Source: Sacculina carcini (lineage: Eukaryota > Arthropoda > Thecostraca > Sacculinidae). Taken from it: a DNA stretch of 64,000 bases. This document shows, piece after piece, positions 48,222-61,166 of this stretch; the first letter of the stretch is position 1, and each line of letters starts with the position of its first letter. The stretch spans positions 2,876,001 through 2,940,000 of the forward strand of contig OU696591.1 of assembly GCA_916048095.2 (NCBI GenBank), read 5' to 3'. The notes below the pieces were generated by a model, which made no database searches, had not been told where the DNA came from, and was given only the letters and a program-made list of their open reading frames with translations. Both the position numbers and the translations under genes were made by a program.

Positions 48222-48413
48222 TAATTGTACACTCGTGCTTGCGCACTATATATACCACATATAAACCATCTCTCTTGAACATCTACAATGGCCGGACCGC
48301 GTAAGACTCTGCTCGAACCCCGAGGACCTCGGTTCGAATCCCAGCCAGGTAATAACTTTCTTCACTCAACACTAAACTCTACACACAAATAATCGAAATA
48401 AATTGGATGAATT
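48222..48413 (+). repeat. Cassette 84, consensus
   Basis: Core 48289-48351. Then 49 nonamers (48414-48854), with ATAGAAAAT unusually early at unit 4. Confidence 0.97.
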
Positions 48414-48854
48414 AAAGAAAATAAAGAAAATAAAGAAAATATAGAAAATAAAGAAAATAAAGAAAATAAAGAAAATAAAGAAAATAAAGAAAATAAAGAA
48501 AATAAAGAAAATAAAGAAAATAAAGAAAATAAAGAAAATAAAGAAAATAAAGAAAATAAAGAAAATAAAGAAAATAAAGAAAATAAAGAAAATAAAGAAA
48601 ATAAAGAAAATAAAGAAAATAAAGAAAATAAAGAAAATAAAGAAAATAAAGAAAATAAAGAAAATAAAGAAAATAAAGAAAATAAAGAAAATAAAGAAAA
48701 TAAAGAAAATAAAGAAAATAAAGAAAATAAAGAAAATAAAGAAAATAAAGAAAATAAAGAAAATAAAGAAAATAAAGAAAATAAAGAAAATAAAGAAAAT
48801 AAAGAAAATAAAGAAAATAAAGAAAATAAAGAAAATAAAGAAAATAAAGAAAAT

Positions 48855-49046
48855 TAATTGTACACTCGTGCTTGCGCACTATATATACCACATATAAACC
48901 ATCTCTCTTGAACATCTACAATGGCCGGACCGCGTAAGACTCTGCTCGAACCCCGAGGACCTCGGTTCGAATCCCAGCCAGGTAATAACTTTCTTCGCTC
49001 AACACTAAACTCTACACACAAATAATCGAAATAAATTGGATGAATT
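48855..49046 (+). repeat. Cassette 85, tail A-to-G
   Basis: Core 48922-48984. The tail reads CTTCGCTC for CTTCACTC. Then 64 nonamers (49047-49622) with one ATAGAAAAT. Confidence 0.97.
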
Positions 49047-49622
49047 AAAGAAAATAAAGAAAATAAAGAAAATAAAGAAAATAAAGAAAATAAAGAAAAT
49101 AAAGAAAATAAAGAAAATAAAGAAAATAAAGAAAATAAAGAAAATAAAGAAAATAAAGAAAATAAAGAAAATAAAGAAAATAAAGAAAATAAAGAAAATA
49201 AAGAAAATAAAGAAAATAAAGAAAATAAAGAAAATAAAGAAAATAAAGAAAATAAAGAAAATAAAGAAAATAAAGAAAATAAAGAAAATATAGAAAATAA
49301 AGAAAATAAAGAAAATAAAGAAAATAAAGAAAATAAAGAAAATAAAGAAAATAAAGAAAATAAAGAAAATAAAGAAAATAAAGAAAATAAAGAAAATAAA
49401 GAAAATAAAGAAAATAAAGAAAATAAAGAAAATAAAGAAAATAAAGAAAATAAAGAAAATAAAGAAAATAAAGAAAATAAAGAAAATAAAGAAAATAAAG
49501 AAAATAAAGAAAATAAAGAAAATAAAGAAAATAAAGAAAATAAAGAAAATAAAGAAAATAAAGAAAATAAAGAAAATAAAGAAAATAAAGAAAATAAAGA
49601 AAATAAAGAAAATAAAGAAAAT

Positions 49623-49814
49623 TAATTGTACACTCGTGCTTGCGCACTATATATACCACATATAAGCCATCTCTCTTGAACATCTACAATGGCCGGACCG
49701 CGTAAGACTCTGCTCGAACCCCGAGGACCTCGGTTCGAATCCCAGCCAGGTAATAACTTTCTTCACTCAACACTAAACTCTACACACAAATAATCGAAAT
49801 AAATTGGATGAATT
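49623..49814 (+). repeat. Cassette 86, ATAAGCC
   Basis: Core 49690-49752. Then 61 nonamers (49815-50363) with one ATAGAAAAT. Confidence 0.97.
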
Positions 49815-50363
49815 AAAGAAAATAAAGAAAATAAAGAAAATAAAGAAAATAAAGAAAATAAAGAAAATAAAGAAAATAAAGAAAATAAAGAAAATAAAGA
49901 AAATAAAGAAAATAAAGAAAATAAAGAAAATAAAGAAAATAAAGAAAATAAAGAAAATAAAGAAAATAAAGAAAATAAAGAAAATAAAGAAAATAAAGAA
50001 AATAAAGAAAATAAAGAAAATAAAGAAAATAAAGAAAATAAAGAAAATAAAGAAAATATAGAAAATAAAGAAAATAAAGAAAATAAAGAAAATAAAGAAA
50101 ATAAAGAAAATAAAGAAAATAAAGAAAATAAAGAAAATAAAGAAAATAAAGAAAATAAAGAAAATAAAGAAAATAAAGAAAATAAAGAAAATAAAGAAAA
50201 TAAAGAAAATAAAGAAAATAAAGAAAATAAAGAAAATAAAGAAAATAAAGAAAATAAAGAAAATAAAGAAAATAAAGAAAATAAAGAAAATAAAGAAAAT
50301 AAAGAAAATAAAGAAAATAAAGAAAATAAAGAAAATAAAGAAAATAAAGAAAATAAAGAAAAT

Positions 50364-50555
50364 TAATTGTACACTCGTGCTTGCGCACTATATATACCAC
50401 ATATAAGCCATCTCTCTTGAACATCTACAATGGCCGGACCGCGTAAGACTCTGCTCGAATCCCGAGGACCTCGGTTCGAATCCCAGCCAGGTAATAACTT
50501 TCTTCACTCAACACTAAACTCTACACACAAATAATCGAAATAAATTGGATGAATT
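50364..50555 (+). repeat. Cassette 87, ATAAGCC, C30T
   Basis: Core 50431-50493. Then 18 nonamers (50556-50717) with one ATAGAAAAT. Confidence 0.97.
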
Positions 50556-50717
50556 AAAGAAAATAAAGAAAATAAAGAAAATAAAGAAAATAAAGAAAAT
50601 AAAGAAAATAAAGAAAATAAAGAAAATAAAGAAAATAAAGAAAATATAGAAAATAAAGAAAATAAAGAAAATAAAGAAAATAAAGAAAATAAAGAAAATA
50701 AAGAAAATAAAGAAAAT

Positions 50718-50909
50718 TAATTGTACACTCGTGCTTGCGCACTATATATACCACATATAAACCATCTCTCTTGAACATCTACAATGGCCGGACCGCGTAA
50801 GACTCTGCTCGAACCCCGAGGACCTCGGTTCGAATCCCAGCCAGGTAATAACTTTCTTCACTCAACACTAAACTCTACACACAAATAATCGAAATAAATT
50901 GGATGAATT
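50718..50909 (+). repeat. Cassette 88, consensus
   Basis: Core 50785-50847. Then 21 nonamers (50910-51098) with one ATAGAAAAT. Confidence 0.97.
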
Positions 50910-51098
50910 AAAGAAAATAAAGAAAATAAAGAAAATAAAGAAAATAAAGAAAATAAAGAAAATAAAGAAAATAAAGAAAATAAAGAAAATAAAGAAAATA
51001 AAGAAAATAAAGAAAATAAAGAAAATATAGAAAATAAAGAAAATAAAGAAAATAAAGAAAATAAAGAAAATAAAGAAAATAAAGAAAATAAAGAAAAT

Positions 51099-51290
51099 TA
51101 ATTGTACACTCGTGCTTGCGCACTATATATACCACATATAAACCATCTCTCTTGAACATCTACAATGGCCGGACCGCGTAAGACTCTGCTCGAACCCCGA
51201 GGACCTCGGTTCGAATCCCGACCAGGTAATTACTTTCTTCACTCAACAATAAACTCTACACACAAATAATCGAAATAAATTGGATGAATT
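51099..51290 (+). repeat. Cassette 89, A55G with G56A
   Basis: Core 51166-51228. The tail has GGTAATTAC and CAATAAAC. Then 85 perfect nonamers (51291-52055). Confidence 0.97.
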
Positions 51291-52055
51291 AAAGAAAATA
51301 AAGAAAATAAAGAAAATAAAGAAAATAAAGAAAATAAAGAAAATAAAGAAAATAAAGAAAATAAAGAAAATAAAGAAAATAAAGAAAATAAAGAAAATAA
51401 AGAAAATAAAGAAAATAAAGAAAATAAAGAAAATAAAGAAAATAAAGAAAATAAAGAAAATAAAGAAAATAAAGAAAATAAAGAAAATAAAGAAAATAAA
51501 GAAAATAAAGAAAATAAAGAAAATAAAGAAAATAAAGAAAATAAAGAAAATAAAGAAAATAAAGAAAATAAAGAAAATAAAGAAAATAAAGAAAATAAAG
51601 AAAATAAAGAAAATAAAGAAAATAAAGAAAATAAAGAAAATAAAGAAAATAAAGAAAATAAAGAAAATAAAGAAAATAAAGAAAATAAAGAAAATAAAGA
51701 AAATAAAGAAAATAAAGAAAATAAAGAAAATAAAGAAAATAAAGAAAATAAAGAAAATAAAGAAAATAAAGAAAATAAAGAAAATAAAGAAAATAAAGAA
51801 AATAAAGAAAATAAAGAAAATAAAGAAAATAAAGAAAATAAAGAAAATAAAGAAAATAAAGAAAATAAAGAAAATAAAGAAAATAAAGAAAATAAAGAAA
51901 ATAAAGAAAATAAAGAAAATAAAGAAAATAAAGAAAATAAAGAAAATAAAGAAAATAAAGAAAATAAAGAAAATAAAGAAAATAAAGAAAATAAAGAAAA
52001 TAAAGAAAATAAAGAAAATAAAGAAAATAAAGAAAATAAAGAAAATAAAGAAAAT

Positions 52056-52247
52056 TAATTGTACACTCGTGCTTGCGCACTATATATACCACATATAAAC
52101 CATCTCTCTTGAACATCTACAATGGCCGGACCGCGTAAGACTCTGCTCGAATCCCGAGGACCTCGGTTCGAATCCCAGCCAGGTAATAACTTTCTTCACT
52201 CAACACTAAACTCTACACACAAATAATCGAAATAAATTGGATGAATT
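52056..52247 (+). repeat. Cassette 90, C30T
   Basis: Core 52123-52185. Then 21 nonamers (52248-52436) with one ATAGAAAAT. Confidence 0.97.
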
Positions 52248-52436
52248 AAAGAAAATAAAGAAAATAAAGAAAATAAAGAAAATAAAGAAAATAAAGAAAA
52301 TAAAGAAAATAAAGAAAATAAAGAAAATAAAGAAAATAAAGAAAATAAAGAAAATAAAGAAAATATAGAAAATAAAGAAAATAAAGAAAATAAAGAAAAT
52401 AAAGAAAATAAAGAAAATAAAGAAAATAAAGAAAAT

Positions 52437-52628
52437 TAATTGTACACTCGTGCTTGCGCACTATATATACCACATATAAACCATCTCTCTTGAACATCTA
52501 CAATGGCCGGACCGCGTAAGACTCTGCTCGAACCCCGAGGACCTCGGTTCGAATCCCGGCCAGGTAATTACTTTCTTCACTCAACAATAAACTCTACACA
52601 CAAATAATCGAAATAAATTGGATGAATT
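52437..52628 (+). repeat. Cassette 91, A55G
   Basis: Core 52504-52566, with GGTAATTAC and CAATAAAC. Then 84 nonamers (52629-53384), the first being AAAGGAATT. Confidence 0.97.
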
Positions 52629-53384
52629 AAAGGAATTAAAGAAAATAAAGAAAATAAAGAAAATAAAGAAAATAAAGAAAATAAAGAAAATAAAGAAAAT
52701 AAAGAAAATAAAGAAAATAAAGAAAATAAAGAAAATAAAGAAAATAAAGAAAATAAAGAAAATAAAGAAAATAAAGAAAATAAAGAAAATAAAGAAAATA
52801 AAGAAAATAAAGAAAATAAAGAAAATAAAGAAAATAAAGAAAATAAAGAAAATAAAGAAAATAAAGAAAATAAAGAAAATAAAGAAAATAAAGAAAATAA
52901 AGAAAATAAAGAAAATAAAGAAAATAAAGAAAATAAAGAAAATAAAGAAAATAAAGAAAATAAAGAAAATAAAGAAAATAAAGAAAATAAAGAAAATAAA
53001 GAAAATAAAGAAAATAAAGAAAATAAAGAAAATAAAGAAAATAAAGAAAATAAAGAAAATAAAGAAAATAAAGAAAATAAAGAAAATAAAGAAAATAAAG
53101 AAAATAAAGAAAATAAAGAAAATAAAGAAAATAAAGAAAATAAAGAAAATAAAGAAAATAAAGAAAATAAAGAAAATAAAGAAAATAAAGAAAATAAAGA
53201 AAATAAAGAAAATAAAGAAAATAAAGAAAATAAAGAAAATAAAGAAAATAAAGAAAATAAAGAAAATAAAGAAAATAAAGAAAATAAAGAAAATAAAGAA
53301 AATAAAGAAAATAAAGAAAATAAAGAAAATAAAGAAAATAAAGAAAATAAAGAAAATAAAGAAAATAAAGAAAATAAAGAAAAT

Positions 53385-53576
53385 TAATTGTACACTCGTG
53401 CTTGCGCACTATATATACCACATATAAACCATCTCTCTTGAACATCTACAATGGCCGGACCGCGTAAGACTCTGCTCGAATCCCGAGGACCTCGGTTCGA
53501 ATCCCAGCCAGGTAATAACTTTCTTCACTCAACACTAAACTCTACACACAAATAATCGAAATAAATTGGATGAATT
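53385..53576 (+). repeat. Cassette 92, C30T
   Basis: Core 53452-53514. Then 58 nonamers (53577-54098) with AAATAAAAT, three ATAGAAAAT, AATGAAAAT and AACGAAAAT. Confidence 0.97.
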
Positions 53577-54098
53577 AAAGAAAATAAAGAAAATAAAGAA
53601 AATAAAGAAAATAAAGAAAATAAAGAAAATAAAGAAAATAAAGAAAATAAATAAAATAAAGAAAATAAAGAAAATAAAGAAAATAAAGAAAATAAAGAAA
53701 ATAAAGAAAATAAAGAAAATAAAGAAAATAAAGAAAATAAAGAAAATATAGAAAATATAGAAAATAAAGAAAATAAAGAAAATAAAGAAAATAAAGAAAA
53801 TAAAGAAAATAATGAAAATAAAGAAAATAAAGAAAATAAAGAAAATAACGAAAATAAAGAAAATAAAGAAAATAAAGAAAATAAAGAAAATAAAGAAAAT
53901 AAAGAAAATAAAGAAAATAAAGAAAATATAGAAAATAAAGAAAATAAAGAAAATAAAGAAAATAAAGAAAATAAAGAAAATAAAGAAAATAAAGAAAATA
54001 AAGAAAATAAAGAAAATAAAGAAAATAAAGAAAATAAAGAAAATAAAGAAAATAAAGAAAATAAAGAAAATAAAGAAAATAAAGAAAATAAAGAAAAT

Positions 54099-54290
54099 TA
54101 ATTGTACACTCGTGCTTGCGCACTATATATACCACATATAAACCATCTCTCTTGAACATCTACAATGGCCGGACCGCGTAAGACTCTGCTCGAACCCCGA
54201 GGACCTCGGTTCGAATCCCAGCCAGGTAATAACTTTCTTCACTCAACACTAAACTCTACACACAAATAATCGAAATAAATTGGATGAATT
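54099..54290 (+). repeat. Cassette 93, consensus
   Basis: Core 54166-54228. Then 60 nonamers (54291-54830) with ATAGAAAAT, three AATGAAAAT and one AACGAAAAT. Confidence 0.97.
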
Positions 54291-54830
54291 AAAGAAAATA
54301 AAGAAAATAAAGAAAATAAAGAAAATAAAGAAAATAAAGAAAATAAAGAAAATAAAGAAAATAAAGAAAATAAAGAAAATAAAGAAAATAAAGAAAATAA
54401 AGAAAATAAAGAAAATAAAGAAAATAAAGAAAATAAAGAAAATAAAGAAAATAAAGAAAATAAAGAAAATAAAGAAAATAAAGAAAATAAAGAAAATATA
54501 GAAAATAAAGAAAATAAAGAAAATAAAGAAAATAAAGAAAATAAAGAAAATAAAGAAAATAATGAAAATAAAGAAAATAAAGAAAATAAAGAAAATAACG
54601 AAAATAAAGAAAATAAAGAAAATAAAGAAAATAAAGAAAATAAAGAAAATAAAGAAAATAAAGAAAATAAAGAAAATAAAGAAAATAAAGAAAATAATGA
54701 AAATAATGAAAATAAAGAAAATAAAGAAAATAAAGAAAATAAAGAAAATAAAGAAAATAAAGAAAATAAAGAAAATAAAGAAAATAAAGAAAATAAAGAA
54801 AATAAAGAAAATAAAGAAAATAAAGAAAAT

Positions 54831-55022
54831 TAATTGTACACTCGTGCTTGCGCACTATATATACCACATATAAACCATCTCTCTTGAACATCTACAATGG
54901 CCGGACCGGGTAAGACTCTGCTCGAACCCCGAGGACCTCGGTTCGAATCCCAGCCAGGTAATAACTTTCTTCACTCAACACTAAACTCTACACACAAATA
55001 ATCGAAATAAATTGGATGAATT
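54831..55022 (+). repeat. Cassette 94, C12G
   Basis: Core 54898-54960 reads CCGGGTAAG. Then 30 nonamers (55023-55292) with one AAATAAAAT. Confidence 0.97.
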
Positions 55023-55292
55023 AAAGAAAATAAAGAAAATAAAGAAAATAAAGAAAATAAAGAAAATAAAGAAAATAAAGAAAATAAAGAAAATAAAGAA
55101 AATAAAGAAAATAAAGAAAATAAAGAAAATAAAGAAAATAAATAAAATAAAGAAAATAAAGAAAATAAAGAAAATAAAGAAAATAAAGAAAATAAAGAAA
55201 ATAAAGAAAATAAAGAAAATAAAGAAAATAAAGAAAATAAAGAAAATAAAGAAAATAAAGAAAATAAAGAAAATAAAGAAAATAAAGAAAAT

Positions 55293-55484
55293 TAATTGTA
55301 CACTCGTGCTTGCGCACTATATATACCACATATAAACCATCTCTCTTGAACATCTACAATGGCCGGACCGCGTAAGACTCTGCTCGAATCCCGAGGACCT
55401 CGGTTCGAATCCCAGCCAGGTAATAACTTTCTTCACTCAACACTAAGCTCTACACACAAATAATCGAAATAAATTGGATGAATT
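55293..55484 (+). repeat. Cassette 95, C30T, tail TAAGCTC
   Basis: Core 55360-55422. Then 33 nonamers (55485-55781) with one AAATAAAAT. Confidence 0.97.
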
Positions 55485-55781
55485 AAAGAAAATAAAGAAA
55501 ATAAAGAAAATAAAGAAAATAAAGAAAATAAAGAAAATAAAGAAAATAAAGAAAATAAAGAAAATAAAGAAAATAAAGAAAATAAAGAAAATAAAGAAAA
55601 TAAAGAAAATAAATAAAATAAAGAAAATAAAGAAAATAAAGAAAATAAAGAAAATAAAGAAAATAAAGAAAATAAAGAAAATAAAGAAAATAAAGAAAAT
55701 AAAGAAAATAAAGAAAATAAAGAAAATAAAGAAAATAAAGAAAATAAAGAAAATAAAGAAAATAAAGAAAATAAAGAAAAT

Positions 55782-55973
55782 TAATTGTACACTCGTGCTT
55801 GCGCACTATATATACCACATATAAACCATCTCTCTTGAACATCTACAATGGCCGGACCGCGTAAGTTTCTGCTCGAATCCCGAGGACCTCGGTTCGAATC
55901 CCAGCCAGGTAATAACTTTCTTCACTCAACACTAAACTCTACACACAAATAATCGAAATAAATTGGATGAATT
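55782..55973 (+). repeat. Cassette 96, A18T, C19T, C30T
   Basis: Core 55849-55911 reads GTAAGTTTCTG. Then 34 nonamers (55974-56279), unit 2 AAAAAAAAT, with two ATAGAAAAT and GAAGAAAAT third from last. Confidence 0.97.
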
Positions 55974-56279
55974 AAAGAAAATAAAAAAAATAAAGAAAAT
56001 AAAGAAAATAAAGAAAATAAAGAAAATAAAGAAAATAAAGAAAATAAAGAAAATAAAGAAAATAAAGAAAATAAAGAAAATAAAGAAAATAAAGAAAATA
56101 TAGAAAATAAAGAAAATAAAGAAAATATAGAAAATAAAGAAAATAAAGAAAATAAAGAAAATAAAGAAAATAAAGAAAATAAAGAAAATAAAGAAAATAA
56201 AGAAAATAAAGAAAATAAAGAAAATAAAGAAAATAAAGAAAATAAAGAAAATGAAGAAAATAAAGAAAATAAAGAAAAT

Positions 56280-56471
56280 TAATTGTACACTCGTGCTTGC
56301 GCACTATATATACCACATATAAACCATCTCTCTTGAACATCTACAATGGCCGGACCGCGTAAGACTCTGCTCGAACCCCGAGGACCTCGGTTCGAATCCC
56401 AGCCAGGTAATAACTTTCTTCACTCAACACTAAACTCTACACACAAATAATCGAAATAAATTGGATGAATT
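56280..56471 (+). repeat. Cassette 97, consensus
   Basis: Core 56347-56409. Then 21 nonamers (56472-56660) with AAAGAAGAT and GAAGAAAAT. Confidence 0.97.
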
Positions 56472-56660
56472 AAAGAAAATAAAGAAAATAAAGAAAATAA
56501 AGAAAATAAAGAAAATAAAGAAAATAAAGAAAATAAAGAAGATAAAGAAAATAAAGAAAATAAAGAAAATAAAGAAAATAAAGAAAATAAAGAAAATAAA
56601 GAAAATAAAGAAAATAAAGAAAATAAAGAAAATGAAGAAAATAAAGAAAATAAAGAAAAT

Positions 56661-56852
56661 TAATTGTACACTCGTGCTTGCGCACTATATATACCACATA
56701 TAAACCATCTCTCTTGAACATCTACAATGGCCGGACCGCGTAAGACTCTGCTCGAATCCCGAGGACCTCGGTTCGAATCCCAGCCAGGTAATAACTTTCT
56801 TCACTCAACACTAAGCTCTACACACAAATAATCGAAATAAATTGGATGAATT
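56661..56852 (+). repeat. Cassette 98, C30T, tail TAAGCTC
   Basis: Core 56728-56790. Then 23 nonamers (56853-57059) with one AAATAAAAT. Confidence 0.97.
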
Positions 56853-57059
56853 AAAGAAAATAAAGAAAATAAAGAAAATAAAGAAAATAAAGAAAATAAA
56901 GAAAATAAAGAAAATAAAGAAAATAAAGAAAATAAAGAAAATAAAGAAAATAAAGAAAATAAAGAAAATAAATAAAATAAAGAAAATAAAGAAAATAAAG
57001 AAAATAAAGAAAATAAAGAAAATAAAGAAAATAAAGAAAATAAAGAAAATAAAGAAAAT

Positions 57060-57251
57060 TAATTGTACACTCGTGCTTGCGCACTATATATACCACATAT
57101 AAACCATCTCTCTTGAACATCTACAATGGCCGGACCGCGTAAGACTCTGCTCGAATCCCGAGGACCTCGGTTCGAATCCCAGCCAGGTAATAACTTTCTT
57201 CACTCAACACTAAGCTCTACACACAAATAATCGAAATAAATTGGATGAATT
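57060..57251 (+). repeat. Cassette 99, C30T, tail TAAGCTC
   Basis: Core 57127-57189. Then 32 nonamers (57252-57539) with one AAATAAAAT. Confidence 0.97.
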
Positions 57252-57539
57252 AAAGAAAATAAAGAAAATAAAGAAAATAAAGAAAATAAAGAAAATAAAG
57301 AAAATAAAGAAAATAAAGAAAATAAAGAAAATAAAGAAAATAAAGAAAATAAAGAAAATAAAGAAAATAAATAAAATAAAGAAAATAAAGAAAATAAAGA
57401 AAATAAAGAAAATAAAGAAAATAAAGAAAATAAAGAAAATAAAGAAAATAAAGAAAATAAAGAAAATAAAGAAAATAAAGAAAATAAAGAAAATAAAGAA
57501 AATAAAGAAAATAAAGAAAATAAAGAAAATAAAGAAAAT

Positions 57540-57731
57540 TAATTGTACACTCGTGCTTGCGCACTATATATACCACATATAAACCATCTCTCTTGAACAT
57601 CTACAATGGCCGGACCGCGTAAGTTTCTGCTCGAATCCCGAGGACCTCGGTTCGAATCCCAGCCAGGTAATAACTTTCTTCACTCAACACTAAACTCTAC
57701 ACACAAATAATCGAAATAAATTGGATGAATT
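57540..57731 (+). repeat. Cassette 100, A18T, C19T, C30T
   Basis: Core 57607-57669. Then 36 nonamers (57732-58055) with the same interruptions as after cassette 96. Confidence 0.97.
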
Positions 57732-58055
57732 AAAGAAAATAAAAAAAATAAAGAAAATAAAGAAAATAAAGAAAATAAAGAAAATAAAGAAAATAAAGAA
57801 AATAAAGAAAATAAAGAAAATAAAGAAAATAAAGAAAATAAAGAAAATAAAGAAAATAAAGAAAATAAAGAAAATATAGAAAATAAAGAAAATAAAGAAA
57901 ATATAGAAAATAAAGAAAATAAAGAAAATAAAGAAAATAAAGAAAATAAAGAAAATAAAGAAAATAAAGAAAATAAAGAAAATAAAGAAAATAAAGAAAA
58001 TAAAGAAAATAAAGAAAATAAAGAAAATGAAGAAAATAAAGAAAATAAAGAAAAT

Positions 58056-58247
58056 TAATTGTACACTCGTGCTTGCGCACTATATATACCACATATAAAC
58101 CATCTCTCTTGAACATCTACAATGGCCGGACCGCGTAAGACTCTGCTCGAACCCCGAGGACCTCGGTTCGAATCCCAGCCAGGTAATAACTTTCTTCACT
58201 CAACACTAAACTCTACACACAAATAATCGAAATAAATTGGATGAATT
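58056..58247 (+). repeat. Cassette 101, consensus
   Basis: Core 58123-58185. Then 21 nonamers (58248-58436) matching the tract after cassette 97. Confidence 0.97.
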
Positions 58248-58436
58248 AAAGAAAATAAAGAAAATAAAGAAAATAAAGAAAATAAAGAAAATAAAGAAAA
58301 TAAAGAAAATAAAGAAGATAAAGAAAATAAAGAAAATAAAGAAAATAAAGAAAATAAAGAAAATAAAGAAAATAAAGAAAATAAAGAAAATAAAGAAAAT
58401 AAAGAAAATGAAGAAAATAAAGAAAATAAAGAAAAT

Positions 58437-58628
58437 TAATTGTACACTCGTGCTTGCGCACTATATATACCACATATAAACCATCTCTCTTGAACATCTA
58501 CAATGGCCGGACCGCGTAAGACTCTGCTCGAATCCCGAGGACCTCGGTTCGAATCCCAGCCAGGTAATAACTTTCTTCACTCAACACTAAGCTCTACACA
58601 CAAATAATCGAAATAAATTGGATGAATT
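58437..58628 (+). repeat. Cassette 102, C30T, tail TAAGCTC
   Basis: Core 58504-58566. Then 26 nonamers (58629-58862) with one AAATAAAAT. Confidence 0.97.
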
Positions 58629-58862
58629 AAAGAAAATAAAGAAAATAAAGAAAATAAAGAAAATAAAGAAAATAAAGAAAATAAAGAAAATAAAGAAAAT
58701 AAAGAAAATAAAGAAAATAAAGAAAATAAAGAAAATAAAGAAAATAAATAAAATAAAGAAAATAAAGAAAATAAAGAAAATAAAGAAAATAAAGAAAATA
58801 AAGAAAATAAAGAAAATAAAGAAAATAAAGAAAATAAAGAAAATAAAGAAAATAAAGAAAAT

Positions 58863-59054
58863 TAATTGTACACTCGTGCTTGCGCACTATATATACCACA
58901 TATAAACCATCTCTCTTGAACATCTACAATGGCCGGACCGCGTAAGTTTCTGCTCGAATCCCGAGGACCTCGGTTCGAATCCCAGCCAGGTAATAACTTT
59001 CTTCACTCAACACTAAACTCTACACACAAATAATCGAAATAAATTGGATGAATT
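58863..59054 (+). repeat. Cassette 103, A18T, C19T, C30T
   Basis: Core 58930-58992. Then 34 nonamers (59055-59360), the first three degraded to A-runs (17 A at 59064-59080). Confidence 0.97.
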
Positions 59055-59360
59055 AAAAAAAATAAAAAAAAAAAAAAAAATAAAGAAAATAAAGAAAATA
59101 AAGAAAATAAAGAAAATAAAGAAAATAAAGAAAATAAAGAAAATAAAGAAAATAAAGAAAATAAAGAAAATAAAGAAAATATAGAAAATAAAGAAAATAA
59201 AGAAAATATAGAAAATAAAGAAAATAAAGAAAATAAAGAAAATAAAGAAAATAAAGAAAATAAAGAAAATAAAGAAAATAAAGAAAATAAAGAAAATAAA
59301 GAAAATAAAGAAAATAAAGAAAATAAAGAAAATGAAGAAAATAAAGAAAATAAAGAAAAT

Positions 59361-59552
59361 TAATTGTACACTCGTGCTTGCGCACTATATATACCACATA
59401 TAAACCATCTCTCTTGAACATCTACAATGGCCGGACCGCGTAAGACTCTGCTCGAACCCCGAGGACCTCGGTTCGAATCCCAGCCAGGTAATAACTTTCT
59501 TCACTCAACACTAAACTCTACACACAAATAATCGAAATAAATTGGATGAATT
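59361..59552 (+). repeat. Cassette 104, consensus
   Basis: Core 59428-59490. Then 22 nonamers (59553-59750) with AAAGAAGAT and GAAGAAAAT. Confidence 0.97.
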
Positions 59553-59750
59553 AAAGAAAATAAAGAAAATAAAGAAAATAAAGAAAATAAAGAAAATAAA
59601 GAAAATAAAGAAAATAAAGAAAATAAAGAAGATAAAGAAAATAAAGAAAATAAAGAAAATAAAGAAAATAAAGAAAATAAAGAAAATAAAGAAAATAAAG
59701 AAAATAAAGAAAATAAAGAAAATGAAGAAAATAAAGAAAATAAAGAAAAT

Positions 59751-59942
59751 TAATTGTACACTCGTGCTTGCGCACTATATATACCACATATAAACCATCT
59801 CTCTTGAACATCTACAATGGCCGGACCGCGTAAGACTCTGCTCGAATCCCGAGGACCTCGGTTCGAATCCCAGCCAGGTAATAACTTTCTTCACTCAACA
59901 CTAAACTCTACACACAAATAATCGAAATAAATTGGATGAATT
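59751..59942 (+). repeat. Cassette 105, C30T
   Basis: Core 59818-59880. Then 20 nonamers (59943-60122) with one ATAGAAAAT. Confidence 0.97.
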
Positions 59943-60122
59943 AAAGAAAATAAAGAAAATAAAGAAAATAAAGAAAATAAAGAAAATAAAGAAAATAAAG
60001 AAAATAAAGAAAATAAAGAAAATAAAGAAAATAAAGAAAATAAAGAAAATAAAGAAAATATAGAAAATAAAGAAAATAAAGAAAATAAAGAAAATAAAGA
60101 AAATAAAGAAAATAAAGAAAAT

Positions 60123-60314
60123 TAATTGTACACTCGTGCTTGCGCACTATATATACCACATATAAACCATCTCTCTTGAACATCTACAATGGCCGGACCG
60201 CGTAAGACTCTGCTCGAACCCCGAGGACCTCGGTTCGAATCCCGGCCAGGTAATTACTTTCTTCACTCAACAATAAACTCTACACACAAATAATCGAAAT
60301 AAATTGGATGAATT
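60123..60314 (+). repeat. Cassette 106, A55G
   Basis: Core 60190-60252, with GGTAATTAC and CAATAAAC. Then 32 perfect nonamers (60315-60602). Confidence 0.97.
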
Positions 60315-60602
60315 AAAGAAAATAAAGAAAATAAAGAAAATAAAGAAAATAAAGAAAATAAAGAAAATAAAGAAAATAAAGAAAATAAAGAAAATAAAGA
60401 AAATAAAGAAAATAAAGAAAATAAAGAAAATAAAGAAAATAAAGAAAATAAAGAAAATAAAGAAAATAAAGAAAATAAAGAAAATAAAGAAAATAAAGAA
60501 AATAAAGAAAATAAAGAAAATAAAGAAAATAAAGAAAATAAAGAAAATAAAGAAAATAAAGAAAATAAAGAAAATAAAGAAAATAAAGAAAATAAAGAAA
60601 AT

Positions 60603-60794
60603 TAATTGTACACTCGTGCTTGCGCACTATATATACCACATATAAACCATCTCTCTTGAACATCTACAATGGCCGGACCGCGTAAGACTCTGCTCGAATC
60701 CCGAGGACCTCGGTTCGAATCCCAGCCAGGTAATAACTTTCTTCACTCAACACTAAACTCTACACACAAATAATCGAAATAAATTGGATGAATT
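60603..60794 (+). repeat. Cassette 107, C30T
   Basis: Core 60670-60732. Then 20 nonamers (60795-60974) with one ATAGAAAAT. Confidence 0.97.
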
Positions 60795-60974
60795 AAAGAA
60801 AATAAAGAAAATAAAGAAAATAAAGAAAATAAAGAAAATAAAGAAAATAAAGAAAATAAAGAAAATAAAGAAAATAAAGAAAATAAAGAAAATAAAGAAA
60901 ATATAGAAAATAAAGAAAATAAAGAAAATAAAGAAAATAAAGAAAATAAAGAAAATAAAGAAAATAAAGAAAAT

Positions 60975-61166
60975 TAATTGTACACTCGTGCTTGCGCACT
61001 ATATATACCACATATAAACCATCTCTCTTGAACATCTACAATGGCCGGACCGCGTAAGACTCTGCTCGAACCCCGAGGACCTCGGTTCGAATCCCAGCCA
61101 GGTAATAACTTTCTTCACTCAACACTAAACTCTACACACAAATAATCGAAATAAATTGGATGAATT
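60975..61166 (+). repeat. Cassette 108, consensus
   Basis: Core 61042-61104. Then 21 nonamers (61167-61355) with one ATAGAAAAT. Confidence 0.97.

Larger units (their letters stand above)
55293..59750 (+). repeat. Three-cassette higher-order repeat
   Basis: The order [C30T + TAAGCTC], [A18T/C19T/C30T], [consensus with 21-22 units] occurs at cassettes 95-97, 99-101 and 102-104, with one extra TAAGCTC copy (98). The matching tracts share AAATAAAAT, AAAAAAAAT and AAAGAAGAT marks at fixed places. Confidence 0.85.
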
